Shown here: positions 9,529 to 19,733 of the stretch, one piece after another
Layout of the letters: every line of letters begins with the position of its first letter
Numbering within the stretch: the stretch's first letter is position 1
NCBI RefSeq assembly: GCF_009208075.1
Contig: NZ_WFKJ01000002.1
Span: forward strand, 1 to 64,000
Length of the DNA stretch: 64,000 bases
Source: Poseidonibacter ostreae
GTDB lineage: Bacteria; Campylobacterota; Campylobacteria; Campylobacterales; Arcobacteraceae
Reading direction: 5' to 3'
Made by a program: the position numbers and the translations under genes
Notes under the pieces: model-generated
Databases searched by the model: none
Seen by the model: only the letters and a program-made list of their open reading frames with translations
Told to the model about the DNA's origin: nothing

Positions 9529-11142
9529 TTAATTTAATCTACAATACATAACCTCATCAACAACTGCTTTTGATAATTGTTTTGTTTCTACAATAATATG
9601 TTCTAAGTGAAGACTTTCTAAAATCTCTTTTTCTCCATCTGTTGTAACTGTTACAATAGTTTTAGTATTATGTGTTAAAGAATCTACTGCTTCACAAATT
9701 AAATGTAAAGCATCAGGATTATTAACAGCTACAATAACAGCTGAAGAACTTATAATATTAACTGAGTTTAGAATATGTCTTTGAGCTGCATTTCCAAATA
9801 CTATGGGTTCGTTTCGTTCTTGCCCTATTTGATAAAACTTAACATTATGTTCAATAATAATATATTTTTGTCCCATTGCTTTTAACTCTTCAACAATAGC
9901 CTGCCCAAAACGTCCATACCCTAAAACTACAACATGATTTGCAGTATCTTTTTCAACATTATAAGTATTAACTACTTCTAAAGGATCTTCACTAATTAAT
10001 AATCCTGCTGCTTTTGATAAATTTTTAAGAATTATAGGAGTTAAAATCATTGATATAACAATAGTTACAATTAAAATTTGAGAGTATGTTTTATCAACTA
10101 AATCCTGACTTCTAGCTAACTCTAAAATGGCAAGGGAAAATTCACCAATTTGAATTAATGAAAATGCTGTTTTAAAAGCAACTCTTCTAGTATCTTCAAG
10201 TTTTACAAGTGTGTATATAATTACATATTTTAACCCCATTAAAAGAGGTAATAAAACTAAAATTACTAAAATATACTCTGAAATTACAGCAAAGTTAATT
10301 TGCATACCAACTGTTACAAAGAATACACCTAATAATATATTTCTAAAAGGAATTAAATCTGCTTCAACTTGATGTTTAAACTTTGTTTCTGCAATCATCA
10401 TACCTGCGATAAAAGCACCTAAAGAGTAAGAGAACCCAAAATAGTATGCTAAATATGAAGATCCAATAGCAAGAAGTAAAACAGATGCTACAAAAAGTTC
10501 ATCAGATTTTGTTTGTGATACATGAGTTAAAAATGGCTCTAATAAATATTTACCAGAAACAAAAAGTAATCCTAATAAAATCACAGCAGCTACTACTGTT
10601 TCTAAAATCATATAACCAACACTATTCCCTTCATTCATTGTAAAAAATGAAATCATAAGCAAAATAGGAATTACAGCAATATCTTGCATTATTAAAATAC
10701 CTAAAACTCTTTTTCCATATGGTTTTTTTATCTCTTTTGTTTCATTAAATGTTTTTAATACAATAGCTGTTGAGGATAAAGAAAGTGCCGCACCAATTAC
10801 CATTGAAGATCTAACATCTATTCCTATTACATAATGACAAATAAGAAAAACAAAAAGTGTTGTTATTATAATTTGCAAGGAACCTGTAAAAAACACTTCT
10901 TTCTTCATCTTTTTTAAGTGTTCAATAGAAAATTCTAATCCTATTGTGAACATTAAAAAAACTACACCAAACTCTGCTATTTCTTTTAATTCATGATTAT
11001 TAACAGCTGCATGTAAATTAAAAGCATATGCAATTATTGTTCCTGTAAATATATATCCAATAATTGTTGGTAATTGGAATCTTTTTAATATTAAATTTAT
11101 TATAAGTGCAATAAATATAGTAGCTACTATTATTCCTAACAT
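9529..11142 (-). CDS. Kef-type cation:proton antiporter (CPA2) with TrkA-N domain
   Basis: A 537-residue protein. The N-terminal 380 or so residues carry about a dozen membrane segments of the sodium/proton exchanger fold (for example IIGYIFTGTIIAY and FGVVFLMFTIGLEF, typical of KefB/KefC and RosB relatives). The C-terminal part is a cytosolic NAD-binding TrkA-N/RCK domain starting at VVVLGYGRFGQAIVEEL near residue 400. It likely exchanges K+ or Na+ for H+ across the inner membrane under nucleotide control. The specific ion cannot be read from sequence. It lies 14 bp downstream of the helicase gene on the same strand. Confidence 0.88.
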   Translation of the reverse strand: MLGIIVATIFIALIINLILKRFQLPTIIGYIFTGTIIAYAFNLHAAVNNHELKEIAEFGVVFLMFTIGLEFSIEHLKKMKKEVFFTGSLQIIITTLFVFLICHYVIGIDVRSSMVIGAALSLSSTAIVLKTFNETKEIKKPYGKRVLGILIMQDIAVIPILLMISFFTMNEGNSVGYMILETVVAAVILLGLLFVSGKYLLEPFLTHVSQTKSDELFVASVLLLAIGSSYLAYYFGFSYSLGAFIAGMMIAETKFKHQVEADLIPFRNILLGVFFVTVGMQINFAVISEYILVILVLLPLLMGLKYVIIYTLVKLEDTRRVAFKTAFSLIQIGEFSLAILELARSQDLVDKTYSQILIVTIVISMILTPIILKNLSKAAGLLISEDPLEVVNTYNVEKDTANHVVVLGYGRFGQAIVEELKAMGQKYIIIEHNVKFYQIGQERNEPIVFGNAAQRHILNSVNIISSSAVIVAVNNPDALHLICEAVDSLTHNTKTIVTVTTDGEKEILESLHLEHIIVETKQLSKAVVDEVMYCRLN

Positions 11143-11156
11143 TTTAAAACTCCTTT

Positions 11157-13277
11157 TTATTTATAGTGCATTTGCTTATATCCCTCAGCTCTTTTTTTAA
11201 AAGCTGAATTAAGCATTGCATTGTTTGTATCTAGAAAATCTATTGCTAAACACTCTTGATTTCCTCTTCCTATTCGACCTAAATACTGAACTAATCTACC
11301 ATAATAAGAGATGGGAGTTGCAAAGAAAATAGTATTTAAATGTGGGAAATCAATTCCCTCACCAAAATATGAAGTAGTTGCAATTATTAAAGATTTTTCT
11401 CTTACTAAATTCATATTTTCTACTTGTTCTTTTTTATTTTGACTTCCATGAATACTTACATAATCAATATTCTCTAAATTGAGTAAATGTTCAAGTATAT
11501 TTATATGCTCTATTCTATCAGTTAAAAGTAAAATCTTTCTATTAATATTGTTTTTTATTTCATTAATTATTAATTTATTTCTTTTTTCATCAAGACATAG
11601 TTCATTTATGATAGTTGCATAGTTATCAGCTTCACTTATGAAATCCGTTCTAATTATTTTTAATTTATTATAATGTGTTTTTTTCTTCTTATACTCATAA
11701 GCGATATCTCCTAATTGTTGATATAAAATAGGCTGTAAACCATCTTTTCTATTAGGTGTTGCACTTAAACCTAAAATATATTTACCTCTAAAGTTTTTTA
11801 CAATTTGCTCAAAAGTAATTGCTGGGATATGATGACATTCATCTATTATTACAAAAGAGTAATTATGTATGTATTCAGGTGCATTTTTCAAGCTTTGCAT
11901 TGTTGCTACATCTATATATCCATTTAGTTTATTTTTGCTTTTTCCTAAATAACCTATATCTTTTTTATCATATTCAAAATAATCAACAAATCTTTCAATC
12001 CATTGGTTTAAAAGCATGTTTTTATTAACAATTATTAAGGTCTTACACTCTCTTTTTTCAAACATCTTTGCACCAATTAATGTTTTTCCAAAACCAGGAG
12101 GTGCAACACAAATACAAAAATCATTTTTCATTATTTGATTTATTGCATCATTTTGCTCAGGTCTTAGTTTAAATTTCACTTTTTTTGTTTCACAAGAGTT
12201 AAAATATCTTTTATCATCAATAACAAATGTGACTGCATTAGAATTAAAAAAATCACAAACTATATTTTTTAAACCTCTAGGAAGCATTAAATGAGTTTCA
12301 TCTTCTTCAAAACTTTGAATAATTCTTGGAATATTATATAAAGGCTTACGAAGTCCTAATAAAATTTTTATTTGTGGATTTTCAAAAGAAGCAAAAGACT
12401 TTAATTTATTAATTAAAGATTTAGATAATAAAGCAAGAGGAATATATAAAAAATCATATAAAACTATTTCAAGTTTCTCTAAAGGAAACTCTATATTTCC
12501 AAAATCTTTTTCACTATTAACACTCTTGCTTATTTGAGCATTATTATAAACAATTTGTTTTGATATTTTTTGAACACTATTTAAAAGCATCCATTGATCT
12601 TCATAAATTTTACTTGTATTTGTATCAATAAAAACTGTTTTATTTTTCTTTCTACTTTTTAAATGAAGTGGTAATTCAATACTTAATCCTAAATTTCCCT
12701 TATTAGCAAATTCATTATTAGGGTACATTTTAGCACTTATATTGGCTTTTTTTAAAAGAAACTTTCCAAAATTATAAACAATTTTTGTTTCTAAACTCTC
12801 TTCTAAAAAAATCCACACAATTAGCGAGTTATACGAGTTTAATTCATAATAAGCTTTAATATTTAAACTATTAAGTGCTATTTGAAGTTTAAACTTATCT
12901 TCATCTAGAATCTCAAAAGCTAAGAATTTTGACATATTATTTGAATCAATACAAAAAGTTCCAAGATGTACTAAACCTCTTAAATGACTCTCAATCTCTT
13001 TATTTGTTAAAGGAATATAATCTTCACCTTGAAAAGTTCTTGTAACTGGATAAAAATCTTGTTTATTTCCATCTTTACTTATCCATTTTTTTGCATATAT
13101 ATCTAATCGTGCTATAAATAAAGACTTGAAAATATTAATCTTTTCATCTTTCGTAAATGTAGTTTGAAGAGTTTTTTCTTTTTCTATACTTATTTGTTCT
13201 TCTAAACTCTTAATCTCATTTTCTATGTTTTCTTTTTCTAAGTAAAGATTTTTAAGTTTATTTTCAAGATTTGTCAT
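11157..13277 (-). CDS. TOTE-type primase-like domain fused to SF2 (DEAD/DEAH-like) helicase
   Basis: A 706-residue protein. After an N-terminal coiled coil (residues 1-40), residues about 45-260 align by eye with the archaeo-eukaryotic primase domain of TOTE conflict proteins (SLFIARLDIYAKKW, YIPLT, VWIFLEE, then ELPLHLKSR and EDQW). From about residue 375 there is a complete SF2 helicase: APPGFGKT (motif I), DECHH (II), SATP (III) and QYLGRIGRG (VI). The primase active site looks degenerate: the usual Asp-x-Asp is replaced by AFEIL, and the Gly/His metal motif before VWIF is absent. Only the helicase is likely active. It overlaps the bactofilin stop by 14 bp among cell-wall genes, so I doubt a defence role. 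Confidence 0.8.
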   Translation of the reverse strand: MTNLENKLKNLYLEKENIENEIKSLEEQISIEKEKTLQTTFTKDEKINIFKSLFIARLDIYAKKWISKDGNKQDFYPVTRTFQGEDYIPLTNKEIESHLRGLVHLGTFCIDSNNMSKFLAFEILDEDKFKLQIALNSLNIKAYYELNSYNSLIVWIFLEESLETKIVYNFGKFLLKKANISAKMYPNNEFANKGNLGLSIELPLHLKSRKKNKTVFIDTNTSKIYEDQWMLLNSVQKISKQIVYNNAQISKSVNSEKDFGNIEFPLEKLEIVLYDFLYIPLALLSKSLINKLKSFASFENPQIKILLGLRKPLYNIPRIIQSFEEDETHLMLPRGLKNIVCDFFNSNAVTFVIDDKRYFNSCETKKVKFKLRPEQNDAINQIMKNDFCICVAPPGFGKTLIGAKMFEKRECKTLIIVNKNMLLNQWIERFVDYFEYDKKDIGYLGKSKNKLNGYIDVATMQSLKNAPEYIHNYSFVIIDECHHIPAITFEQIVKNFRGKYILGLSATPNRKDGLQPILYQQLGDIAYEYKKKKTHYNKLKIIRTDFISEADNYATIINELCLDEKRNKLIINEIKNNINRKILLLTDRIEHINILEHLLNLENIDYVSIHGSQNKKEQVENMNLVREKSLIIATTSYFGEGIDFPHLNTIFFATPISYYGRLVQYLGRIGRGNQECLAIDFLDTNNAMLNSAFKKRAEGYKQMHYK

Positions 13278-13701
13278 GAGCTATTGCAGAAGGTGTCACT
13301 ATAATATTACTAATTTTTTGTTCAATTTCATTATATCTACTTTTTAAATCAGAATTCTTTCTAATTCCTCTTCCTTCAAATTTTCCATTTGTTTCTATGA
13401 TTAATTCATTATATTTCATATCACCAATAACTTTTCCATGCTCTAAAATTTGAACAATATTACAATCAATTTTCCCATCAAATAAGCCATTTACTATTAA
13501 ATTATTTGCTTTAATATCACCAATTACTTCTCCAGTTTGACCAATAGCAATTACATCTGCTTCTAAAATAACACCCTCAAATTTTCCATCTATATGAACT
13601 GTACCTTTTGTACTAATTCCACCAATAATACATGTTCCTTGAGCAATTACTGTAGCGCCGTTTGGTGTTGATCCTTTATCAGACTTATTAAAGACTCCCA
13701 T
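13264..13701 (-). CDS. bactofilin (polymer-forming cytoskeletal protein, CcmA-like)
   Basis: A 145-residue bactofilin. The core (residues about 20-115) is built from short repeating beta strands with a glycine/hydrophobic rhythm (GTVHIDGKFEG, GEVIGDIKANNLIVNG, GKIDCNIVQI), which form the right-handed beta-helix that polymerises without nucleotide. It overlaps the 3' end of the M23 peptidase gene by 55 bp, with its own AGGAAAG ribosome-binding site. In Helicobacter pylori the bactofilin CcmA is likewise next to M23 peptidases (Csd1/Csd2) and sets cell curvature. The same role is likely here. Confidence 0.92.
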   Translation of the reverse strand: MGVFNKSDKGSTPNGATVIAQGTCIIGGISTKGTVHIDGKFEGVILEADVIAIGQTGEVIGDIKANNLIVNGLFDGKIDCNIVQILEHGKVIGDMKYNELIIETNGKFEGRGIRKNSDLKSRYNEIEQKISNIIVTPSAIAHDKS

Positions 13702-14549
13702 TCAACTTTCCTTTCATTTTTAAAAATACTATCATATGTATCTAAATTCCATTTTATAAAATTTTTTGGATTTAGAAGTGTACTTGCATATCTTATTTCA
13801 TAATGTAAATGCGGGCCAGAACTTCTTCCTGAAGTCCCAACTGAACCAATTATTTGTCCTTTTTTTACAATATCACCTAATTTCACATATGTTTTATTCA
13901 TATGAGCAAAGGTAGTTTTAAATCCATAATTATGACTTAATCTTATAACTCTACCATAATCTCCTATATTTTTTGGTTGAACATGTTCAACTATTCCATC
14001 AGCAGTTGCTATAATAGGTGTCTTCTTTGGAGCGGCTAAATCTATACCTCTATGAAACTGTTTTCTTTTTGTTATAGGATTAATTCTATATCCAAAGTGT
14101 GAAGAGACTCTACTTTTTTTAAGTGGTTTACCATTTGGAATTACCATTAAAGTGTATTTTTTCTTATTTATATTAATAGCTGCAAGTGTTTTTTTAGTAA
14201 TTTCACTTTTTGTAGCATTTTTTCCAACACCAATAATAGTATGAATTTCATCTAACTTTTGATTTAACTCATCTATATCTTTTACTTTACTTTTTATTTG
14301 TATTGAATAGAGTTTATTTTGAGCTAAGAGTTTCTCTTCTTTTTCATTGAGTATTTTAAATTCAATCTCTTTATTTTTCTTAACACTTTGTATTTCTTTA
14401 TCTAAATAAGATATAAGCCAAAAACTTCCACCAATTATACATAACACTATTAAAATAAGAGAAAATAAAACTTTTTTTATAAACTGATGAACATTATAGG
14501 ACTTTGTGCCTTTTATGTCAGAAACTGTAATTATTAATCTATTTTTCAT
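13647..14549 (-). CDS. M23-family peptidoglycan endopeptidase (Csd1-like)
   Basis: The protein has one N-terminal membrane anchor (residues about 25-48), a periplasmic coiled coil (about 55-100) and a C-terminal LytM/M23 domain with intact zinc ligands: HFGYR and HRGIDLAAP, then HMNK, and GPHLHYEIRY at the end. It should cut peptide cross-links in the wall. The annotated frame can begin at a TTG at 14558, but the ATG at 14549 with GGGA just upstream is more credible. It overlaps folC upstream and the bactofilin gene downstream, which suggests a shape-determining pair. Confidence 0.92.
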   Translation of the reverse strand: MKNRLIITVSDIKGTKSYNVHQFIKKVLFSLILIVLCIIGGSFWLISYLDKEIQSVKKNKEIEFKILNEKEEKLLAQNKLYSIQIKSKVKDIDELNQKLDEIHTIIGVGKNATKSEITKKTLAAININKKKYTLMVIPNGKPLKKSRVSSHFGYRINPITKRKQFHRGIDLAAPKKTPIIATADGIVEHVQPKNIGDYGRVIRLSHNYGFKTTFAHMNKTYVKLGDIVKKGQIIGSVGTSGRSSGPHLHYEIRYASTLLNPKNFIKWNLDTYDSIFKNERKVEWESLISLIKDQHQTALQ

Positions 14550-15708
14550 TAATCCCAATCAAATATAAAAATTTTTCAACAACTAAAAATGAACCAAAGA
14601 CTAAATACTCTTCATTATCATTAATTTCAATCATATCTTCATTCATTATATTTAATTTATCTATAATTTTTAATAAATTATTTTTAGAAACAATTCTTTT
14701 ATCATTTATATCTATAATTATTATTTTATTTATTATAGGTTTAAGAATTTTTAATACCTCTTCATAATCTTTATCTTCATAAGAGTTATAAATTAAAGTG
14801 ATTTTTTTATTTGCAAATTCTTCTTTTAAAACTCTAGCTGCAAGAGGATTGTGTCCTACATCAATCGTAATATTCTTTGCTATTTTTTGACACCTTCCAA
14901 AGAGTTCTACATCATCAAATAAAGCTAAGTCTATATCAATTTTTAGTTCTTTTAAACAAGCTATAACTAAATGTAAATTTCTTTTTAAATAACTTGCGAA
15001 TTTATTATTTAATTCATATTTATTAAAATCTTGAACTTTTTCTATTATTATTTTTCTATTTCTCTCTTTTAAAATCTGCTCTTTTACTTTTAATGCTGTT
15101 TTATAAACACTCTTATGTATTTGATAACCTACTATCATTTTATTATCAACTGAACGCATTTTAGTTTGGGCTATTTCTTCGACACTATTTCCTAAAAAAC
15201 TCATGTGGTCTAAATCAATAGTTGTAATTAAAGATAGATTATTCTCTACAACATTTGTAGCATCAAATTCTCCACCAAGACCAGCTTCTAAAACTAAATA
15301 ATCACAATCTTTTGATAAATATAGTGATAATAATGTTGCATATTCAAAGTATGTTAACTTTTCTAATAATTCTATAGGATAAAGTTCTTGTAAAAACTTA
15401 TGAGCATCTTCTAAATAATCATTTGATACATCACTTCCATTAATCCAAATACGTTCATTAAACTTGATAATATGAGGAGAACTGTAATGTAAGACTTTAT
15501 AATTACTTCTATTTAAATAGTGAGCTAGAAATCTTCCTGTACTTCCTTTACCATTAGTTCCAACAAGATGAATTACAAAAGGGAGTGTGATTTTTTTTGA
15601 TAGTAAATCCCAAGAAGATTTTACTATTGTAAAATCAATCTTGTCATAATAAAGAGTTTTAAACTCTAAAAACTGTGCTAAAGTAGCTTTTTTTAAATCA
15701 ACTTGCAT
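14539..15708 (-). CDS. folC: bifunctional folylpolyglutamate synthase / dihydrofolate synthase
   Basis: A 389-residue Mur-ligase-like enzyme that adds glutamate to dihydropteroate or folates using ATP. The ATP-binding P-loop is HLVGTNGKGSTGRFLA near residue 47. The EAGLGGEFDATN signature and ITTIDLDHMSFLG magnesium/substrate segment follow. The C-terminal glutamate ligase domain is shorter than in E. coli FolC (422 residues), which is common in this phylum. It begins 3 bp after the lptE stop and overlaps the start of the M23 gene. Confidence 0.92.
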   Translation of the reverse strand: MQVDLKKATLAQFLEFKTLYYDKIDFTIVKSSWDLLSKKITLPFVIHLVGTNGKGSTGRFLAHYLNRSNYKVLHYSSPHIIKFNERIWINGSDVSNDYLEDAHKFLQELYPIELLEKLTYFEYATLLSLYLSKDCDYLVLEAGLGGEFDATNVVENNLSLITTIDLDHMSFLGNSVEEIAQTKMRSVDNKMIVGYQIHKSVYKTALKVKEQILKERNRKIIIEKVQDFNKYELNNKFASYLKRNLHLVIACLKELKIDIDLALFDDVELFGRCQKIAKNITIDVGHNPLAARVLKEEFANKKITLIYNSYEDKDYEEVLKILKPIINKIIIIDINDKRIVSKNNLLKIIDKLNIMNEDMIEINDNEEYLVFGSFLVVEKFLYLIGINEK

Positions 15709-15711
15709 TGA

Positions 15712-16251
15712 TTATTTTTTAAAAGATGCTACTGCAATTTTTGATAATACTTCATCTAAAGCATCATCTGAAGCACTTTTTATTGCATCAAAACGTTTTG
15801 TATCAGTAATTGTAGTACTACTTCCTAAGGAAAAGTCATTCTCACCACTAACTGTAAAGTTTCTTGTTATTTTTTCTTCTTTGTTATTATAGTTTACACC
15901 AATATTTACTTTTGCTCTATATAAATTATTGTATCCATCTGCATCATATTGTAAAGTAGTCATACTTACAGATGTGATCTTAATATTCATAATAGTATCA
16001 GCAAGTGCTTCATCATATACAAGTTTTGAATTAAGTTTTTGCACCAATAATTGATTCATTGCATCTTTAATTAAAACTGCATTTCTTGGATCTTTCAAAT
16101 CAATAAATAGCTTTACAAAAACCTTTCCTGAAAGTTCTTTTTTTGCATATGAAACACTTGGTTTATATCCACATCCGCTAAGAGTAAAAAAACAAAGACT
16201 TAAAGTGAAAAGTACAAATAGTACTTTTCTTACATTATTTATACTTTTCAT
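15712..16251 (-). CDS. lptE: LptE-like outer-membrane LPS-assembly lipoprotein
   Basis: A 179-residue lipoprotein with a signal sequence and lipobox LSGC (Cys about residue 27). The mature part resembles LptE/RlpB-type proteins (VFVKLFIDLKDPRNAVLIKD.., INIKITSVSM-like strands), which plug LptD in the outer membrane. LptE is poorly conserved, so the call leans on the position directly downstream of leuS (7 bp apart), an arrangement also seen in E. coli, and on size and lipobox. Confidence 0.75.
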   Translation of the reverse strand: MKSINNVRKVLFVLFTLSLCFFTLSGCGYKPSVSYAKKELSGKVFVKLFIDLKDPRNAVLIKDAMNQLLVQKLNSKLVYDEALADTIMNIKITSVSMTTLQYDADGYNNLYRAKVNIGVNYNNKEEKITRNFTVSGENDFSLGSSTTITDTKRFDAIKSASDDALDEVLSKIAVASFKK

Positions 16252-16258
16252 ACTTTAA

Positions 16259-18724
16259 TTATCCTTTTATTACTAGATTTACTAATTTATTTGGAACAAC
16301 AATCTCTTTAATAATCTCTTTATTTTCAATCCACTTTAAAGAACTTTCTTTTGCAATTGTTAAAATATCTTCTTTTGAAGCATTTGGTTCAACTTCAATT
16401 TCACATCTTTTCTTACCATTAATTGTAACAGCTAAAACAAGTGAATCCATTTCAAACACTTCAGGCTTTACTTCAAGTTTATCATTAAAGTTCTCTTGCT
16501 TGAATAATGCATTTGATATTTCCCATGAAGCATGAGGAATAATAGGCTCTAAAATATTTGATAATATATAATAACCCTCTGCCCAAACATCTTCATTTTC
16601 TTGTGCTGATAAAGCATTTAATGCTTCCATTGAAGCTGCAATTAAAGTATTGAAAGTATATGTTTTATTGAATACTTCATTTGACTTTTGTAAAGCTTCA
16701 TAAACTTTTTTTCTTGCATTTTTTTCATCTTTAGATAAAGATTTGTGATCAATACTTTTAAAGTTCTGAACTGCTGAACTTGTAACATTAGAAGCTCTTT
16801 CAAAAAACTTTTTAATAAATCTAAAAGCTCCATCAACTGCTGAATCATTCCACTCTAATTCTTTTGTAGGAGGTGCAGCGAACATCATAAATAATCTTGC
16901 TGTATCTGCTCCATATTTTTCAATAATTAAATCAGGATCAACAACATTTCCTTTTGATTTTGACATTTTAGAGCCATCTTTTAAAACCATTCCTTGAGTA
17001 AGTAGTTTTTTAAAAGGCTCTTTAGAGTTTGTATATCCTAAAGAGTTTAGTGCTTTTGTAAAAAACCTTGCATATAAAAGGTGTAAAATTGCATGTTCTA
17101 TTCCACCAATATATTGATCAACATCCATCCAATAATCACTATCGGCTTTAGATATTCCCTCATCATTCCATTTTTTAGGATTTGTTGCATATCTTAAAAA
17201 ATACCAAGAAGATTGAACAAATGTATCTAAAGTATCAGTTTCTCTTAAAGCAGGTTTTCCACATTTTGGACAAGCACAATGTTTCCATGTAGGATGAGTA
17301 TCTAAAGGATTTCCCTCTCCTGTAATTTCAACATCTTCAGGTAATGCAATTGGTAAGTTTTCTGTTTTTTCAGGAACTAAACCACAAGAGTCACAATGTA
17401 CAAAAGGAATAGGCGCTCCCCAATATCTTTGTCTTGAAATACCCCAGTCTCTTAGTTTAAAGTTAACTTTTTTAATACCTAAAGAGTTTTGTTCAAAATG
17501 ATAAATAATCGCTTTTTTAGCTTTAGTATTTTTTAATCCAGTAAAACTTTCTGAATTAATAAGTTCACCCTCACCTGTAAAGGCTTCAGTTTGTTTCTCA
17601 ATTAATCCATCCTTTCCTACAATTACTTGTGTAATTGGTAAATCATACTGTTTTGCAAATTCAAAATCTCTTTGGTCATGAGCTGGTACTGCCATAACGG
17701 CACCTCCACCATAAGATGCTAAAACGAAGTTTGCAACCCATACTGGAATAGTTTCTCCTGTTAAAGGATGCATAACATCAATTTCTAAAGAGATACCCTC
17801 TTTATCTTGAGTTGCTCTGTCTCTTTCACTAACTTTTTGCATATCTTTAATAGCATCTAGTTTCTTTTGTGGTAAAAGTTTATGCTCTAAAATATACTTT
17901 ACAATTGGATGTTCAGGTGCTAAAGCAGAATAAGAGATTCCATAAACAGTATCTGGTCTAGTTGTAAATACTAAATATTTTGAAAAAGATCTATTTAATT
18001 TATTTTTTGAATCTTTTGATAATTCAAATTTAAACTCTAAGCCTTCGCTTCTTCCAATCCAGTTTTCTTGCATTGTTAAAACTTGTGATGGCCAAGTATC
18101 TTTTAGTCCATCTAAATCATCTAAAAGTTCTTGTGCGTATTGAGTAATACCAATATAATATCCTGGCATCTCTTTTTGTTCAACAGGAGTATCACATCTC
18201 CAACAACATCCCTCTTCTACTTGTTCATTTGCTAAAACTGTATGACAAGGCTCACACCAATTTACTGTTGTTGACTTTCTATATAATAACTTCTCTTCAT
18301 ACATTTTAATGATAAACTCTTGTTCCCATTTTGTGTATAATTCATCTGAAGTTGCGAATTCTCTAGTTTCAGAAAAAGATAAACCTAAACTTCTTAATTC
18401 ATCTCTCATATAATCTATATTTTCGTAAGTCCATTTTTTTGGATGTGATTTATGTTTTATAGCTGCATTTTCAGCAGGCATTCCAAAACTATCCCATCCT
18501 ATTGGATGTAAAACATTAAAATCTGATTTTCTAAAATGTCTAGCAAAAGCATCACCTAGACAATAATTTCTAACATGTCCCATATGAATTCTACCACTTG
18601 GGTATGGGAACATACTTAGAATATATTTTTTTTCTTTATCTTGATTATCACTTGGCTCAAAAGATTTATTTTCTGTCCAAAATTTTTGCCATTTATCTTC
18701 AATTGCTTTTGCATTGTATTCCAT
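16259..18724 (-). CDS. leuS: leucyl-tRNA synthetase
   Basis: An 821-residue class I synthetase. The HIGH-type motif is [15 protein letters not shown] near residue 45. The editing domain includes the [10 protein letters not shown] signature and a zinc-like Cys cluster ([13 protein letters not shown] and CCWRC). The KMSKS motif is [12 protein letters not shown] near residue 600, and an anticodon-binding domain follows. Its ATG overlaps the stop of the preceding small membrane protein gene (TAATG), so translation is coupled. Confidence 0.97.
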   Translation of the reverse strand: MEYNAKAIEDKWQKFWTENKSFEPSDNQDKEKKYILSMFPYPSGRIHMGHVRNYCLGDAFARHFRKSDFNVLHPIGWDSFGMPAENAAIKHKSHPKKWTYENIDYMRDELRSLGLSFSETREFATSDELYTKWEQEFIIKMYEEKLLYRKSTTVNWCEPCHTVLANEQVEEGCCWRCDTPVEQKEMPGYYIGITQYAQELLDDLDGLKDTWPSQVLTMQENWIGRSEGLEFKFELSKDSKNKLNRSFSKYLVFTTRPDTVYGISYSALAPEHPIVKYILEHKLLPQKKLDAIKDMQKVSERDRATQDKEGISLEIDVMHPLTGETIPVWVANFVLASYGGGAVMAVPAHDQRDFEFAKQYDLPITQVIVGKDGLIEKQTEAFTGEGELINSESFTGLKNTKAKKAIIYHFEQNSLGIKKVNFKLRDWGISRQRYWGAPIPFVHCDSCGLVPEKTENLPIALPEDVEITGEGNPLDTHPTWKHCACPKCGKPALRETDTLDTFVQSSWYFLRYATNPKKWNDEGISKADSDYWMDVDQYIGGIEHAILHLLYARFFTKALNSLGYTNSKEPFKKLLTQGMVLKDGSKMSKSKGNVVDPDLIIEKYGADTARLFMMFAAPPTKELEWNDSAVDGAFRFIKKFFERASNVTSSAVQNFKSIDHKSLSKDEKNARKKVYEALQKSNEVFNKTYTFNTLIAASMEALNALSAQENEDVWAEGYYILSNILEPIIPHASWEISNALFKQENFNDKLEVKPEVFEMDSLVLAVTINGKKRCEIEVEPNASKEDILTIAKESSLKWIENKEIIKEIVVPNKLVNLVIKG

Positions 18725-19068
18725 TAAAACTCTTCCTTATCTTGACTTTTCGCACTTTCAATTAATGCTAGGGCAATTGAGAAAACATTTGCCACAACTG
18801 CACCAATAGCTAAAGAAATTGCTAAAGATATATCATTCATAAAAGTTAATACCATAAAAGCAGGAATTAGATGTAAATCAGCTACTAAAGAACTTGCTAA
18901 TAATTCTGCTGCAAGTAAATTTTTAACACCAAGTTTTAATATTGTTGATATAACATTTACACCAGCTGCAATAAATAATGCAATCTCATTTTGCTCATAC
19001 AGAAATCCTGCAGTAGTTGTTAATGACATTAGTGAAAAAAATATGTAAGTTACTTTACCCCAATCCAT
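18724..19068 (-). CDS. small integral membrane protein (probably DUF6394 family)
   Basis: A 114-residue protein with three or four hydrophobic helices ([54 protein letters not shown]) and a short charged tail. It resembles a Campylobacterota-restricted family I remember as DUF6394. The function is unknown. It is the first gene of a likely operon with leuS, lptE, folC, M23 and bactofilin. Confidence 0.7.
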   Translation of the reverse strand: MDWGKVTYIFFSLMSLTTTAGFLYEQNEIALFIAAGVNVISTILKLGVKNLLAAELLASSLVADLHLIPAFMVLTFMNDISLAISLAIGAVVANVFSIALALIESAKSQDKEEF

Positions 19069-19176
19069 TTGAATCCTTTTATAATTTTACTTTTAAATTT
19101 AAAAGAGATAATAGCTAAATTTTGATAATAAATTGCTTTTATTATCTTTAAGATGGGGTTTTAAAAAGTTTGTGTT

Positions 19177-19665
19177 TTACTCTTTTTGTTTTTGTTTTTT
19201 AATTGAAATTAACATTTTAATTACTAGATAAGTGATGATTAATTTTAAAAATAGTTGAATAAGTAAATAAAAACCAAAGCCATTTTCAAATAAATTACCA
19301 GGATTTAAATTATGTATTAATAAATTAAAAGTAATATCATGAGTAATAAGCAAATATATACAAACAGAACCATATAAAGCAAGAGTAATAAACTGTTTTC
19401 TATACATAAAAACAATACTATAAACACTATACCAAATAAAAAGTACAAATAAAGAGGCAATAAATATTTCTTTTGTTAAACCATCTTCCATATGAAAAAT
19501 ATATTGTTCTGAAGTATCTAAGTACTCATACTCTAAGACAGTTGAAGTGAATTCTAGAATAAATATCCATATTAGTGCTAATATTCTATCTTTACCATTG
19601 TTTGATGTGATTTTATCAAATTTATATAAAACGTTTTTAGACTTAGTCAAAATATCTGTTTTCAT
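19177..19665 (-). CDS. hypothetical four-helix membrane protein
   Basis: A 162-residue protein with four predicted membrane segments (ILALIWIFILEFTSTVL, ASLFVLFIWYSVYSIVF, FITLALYGSVCIYLLI, FYLLIQLFLKLIITYLV) and a Lys-rich C-terminus. No family is recognised. It has an ATG start, stands alone between secF and the leuS operon, and gives no functional clue through its neighbours. Confidence 0.6.
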   Translation of the reverse strand: MKTDILTKSKNVLYKFDKITSNNGKDRILALIWIFILEFTSTVLEYEYLDTSEQYIFHMEDGLTKEIFIASLFVLFIWYSVYSIVFMYRKQFITLALYGSVCIYLLITHDITFNLLIHNLNPGNLFENGFGFYLLIQLFLKLIITYLVIKMLISIKKQKQKE

Positions 19666-19733
19666 ATTATATTTCTTTTCAAGTATATAAATTTTATTTA
19701 AAAGAAGAGAAAGACTCTTCTTTTATTTTCTAA

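Noticed and set aside
11157-13277. Anti-phage defence island built around the TOTE protein
   Set aside because: Only one gene is present, its primase site looks degenerate, and its neighbours are housekeeping genes.
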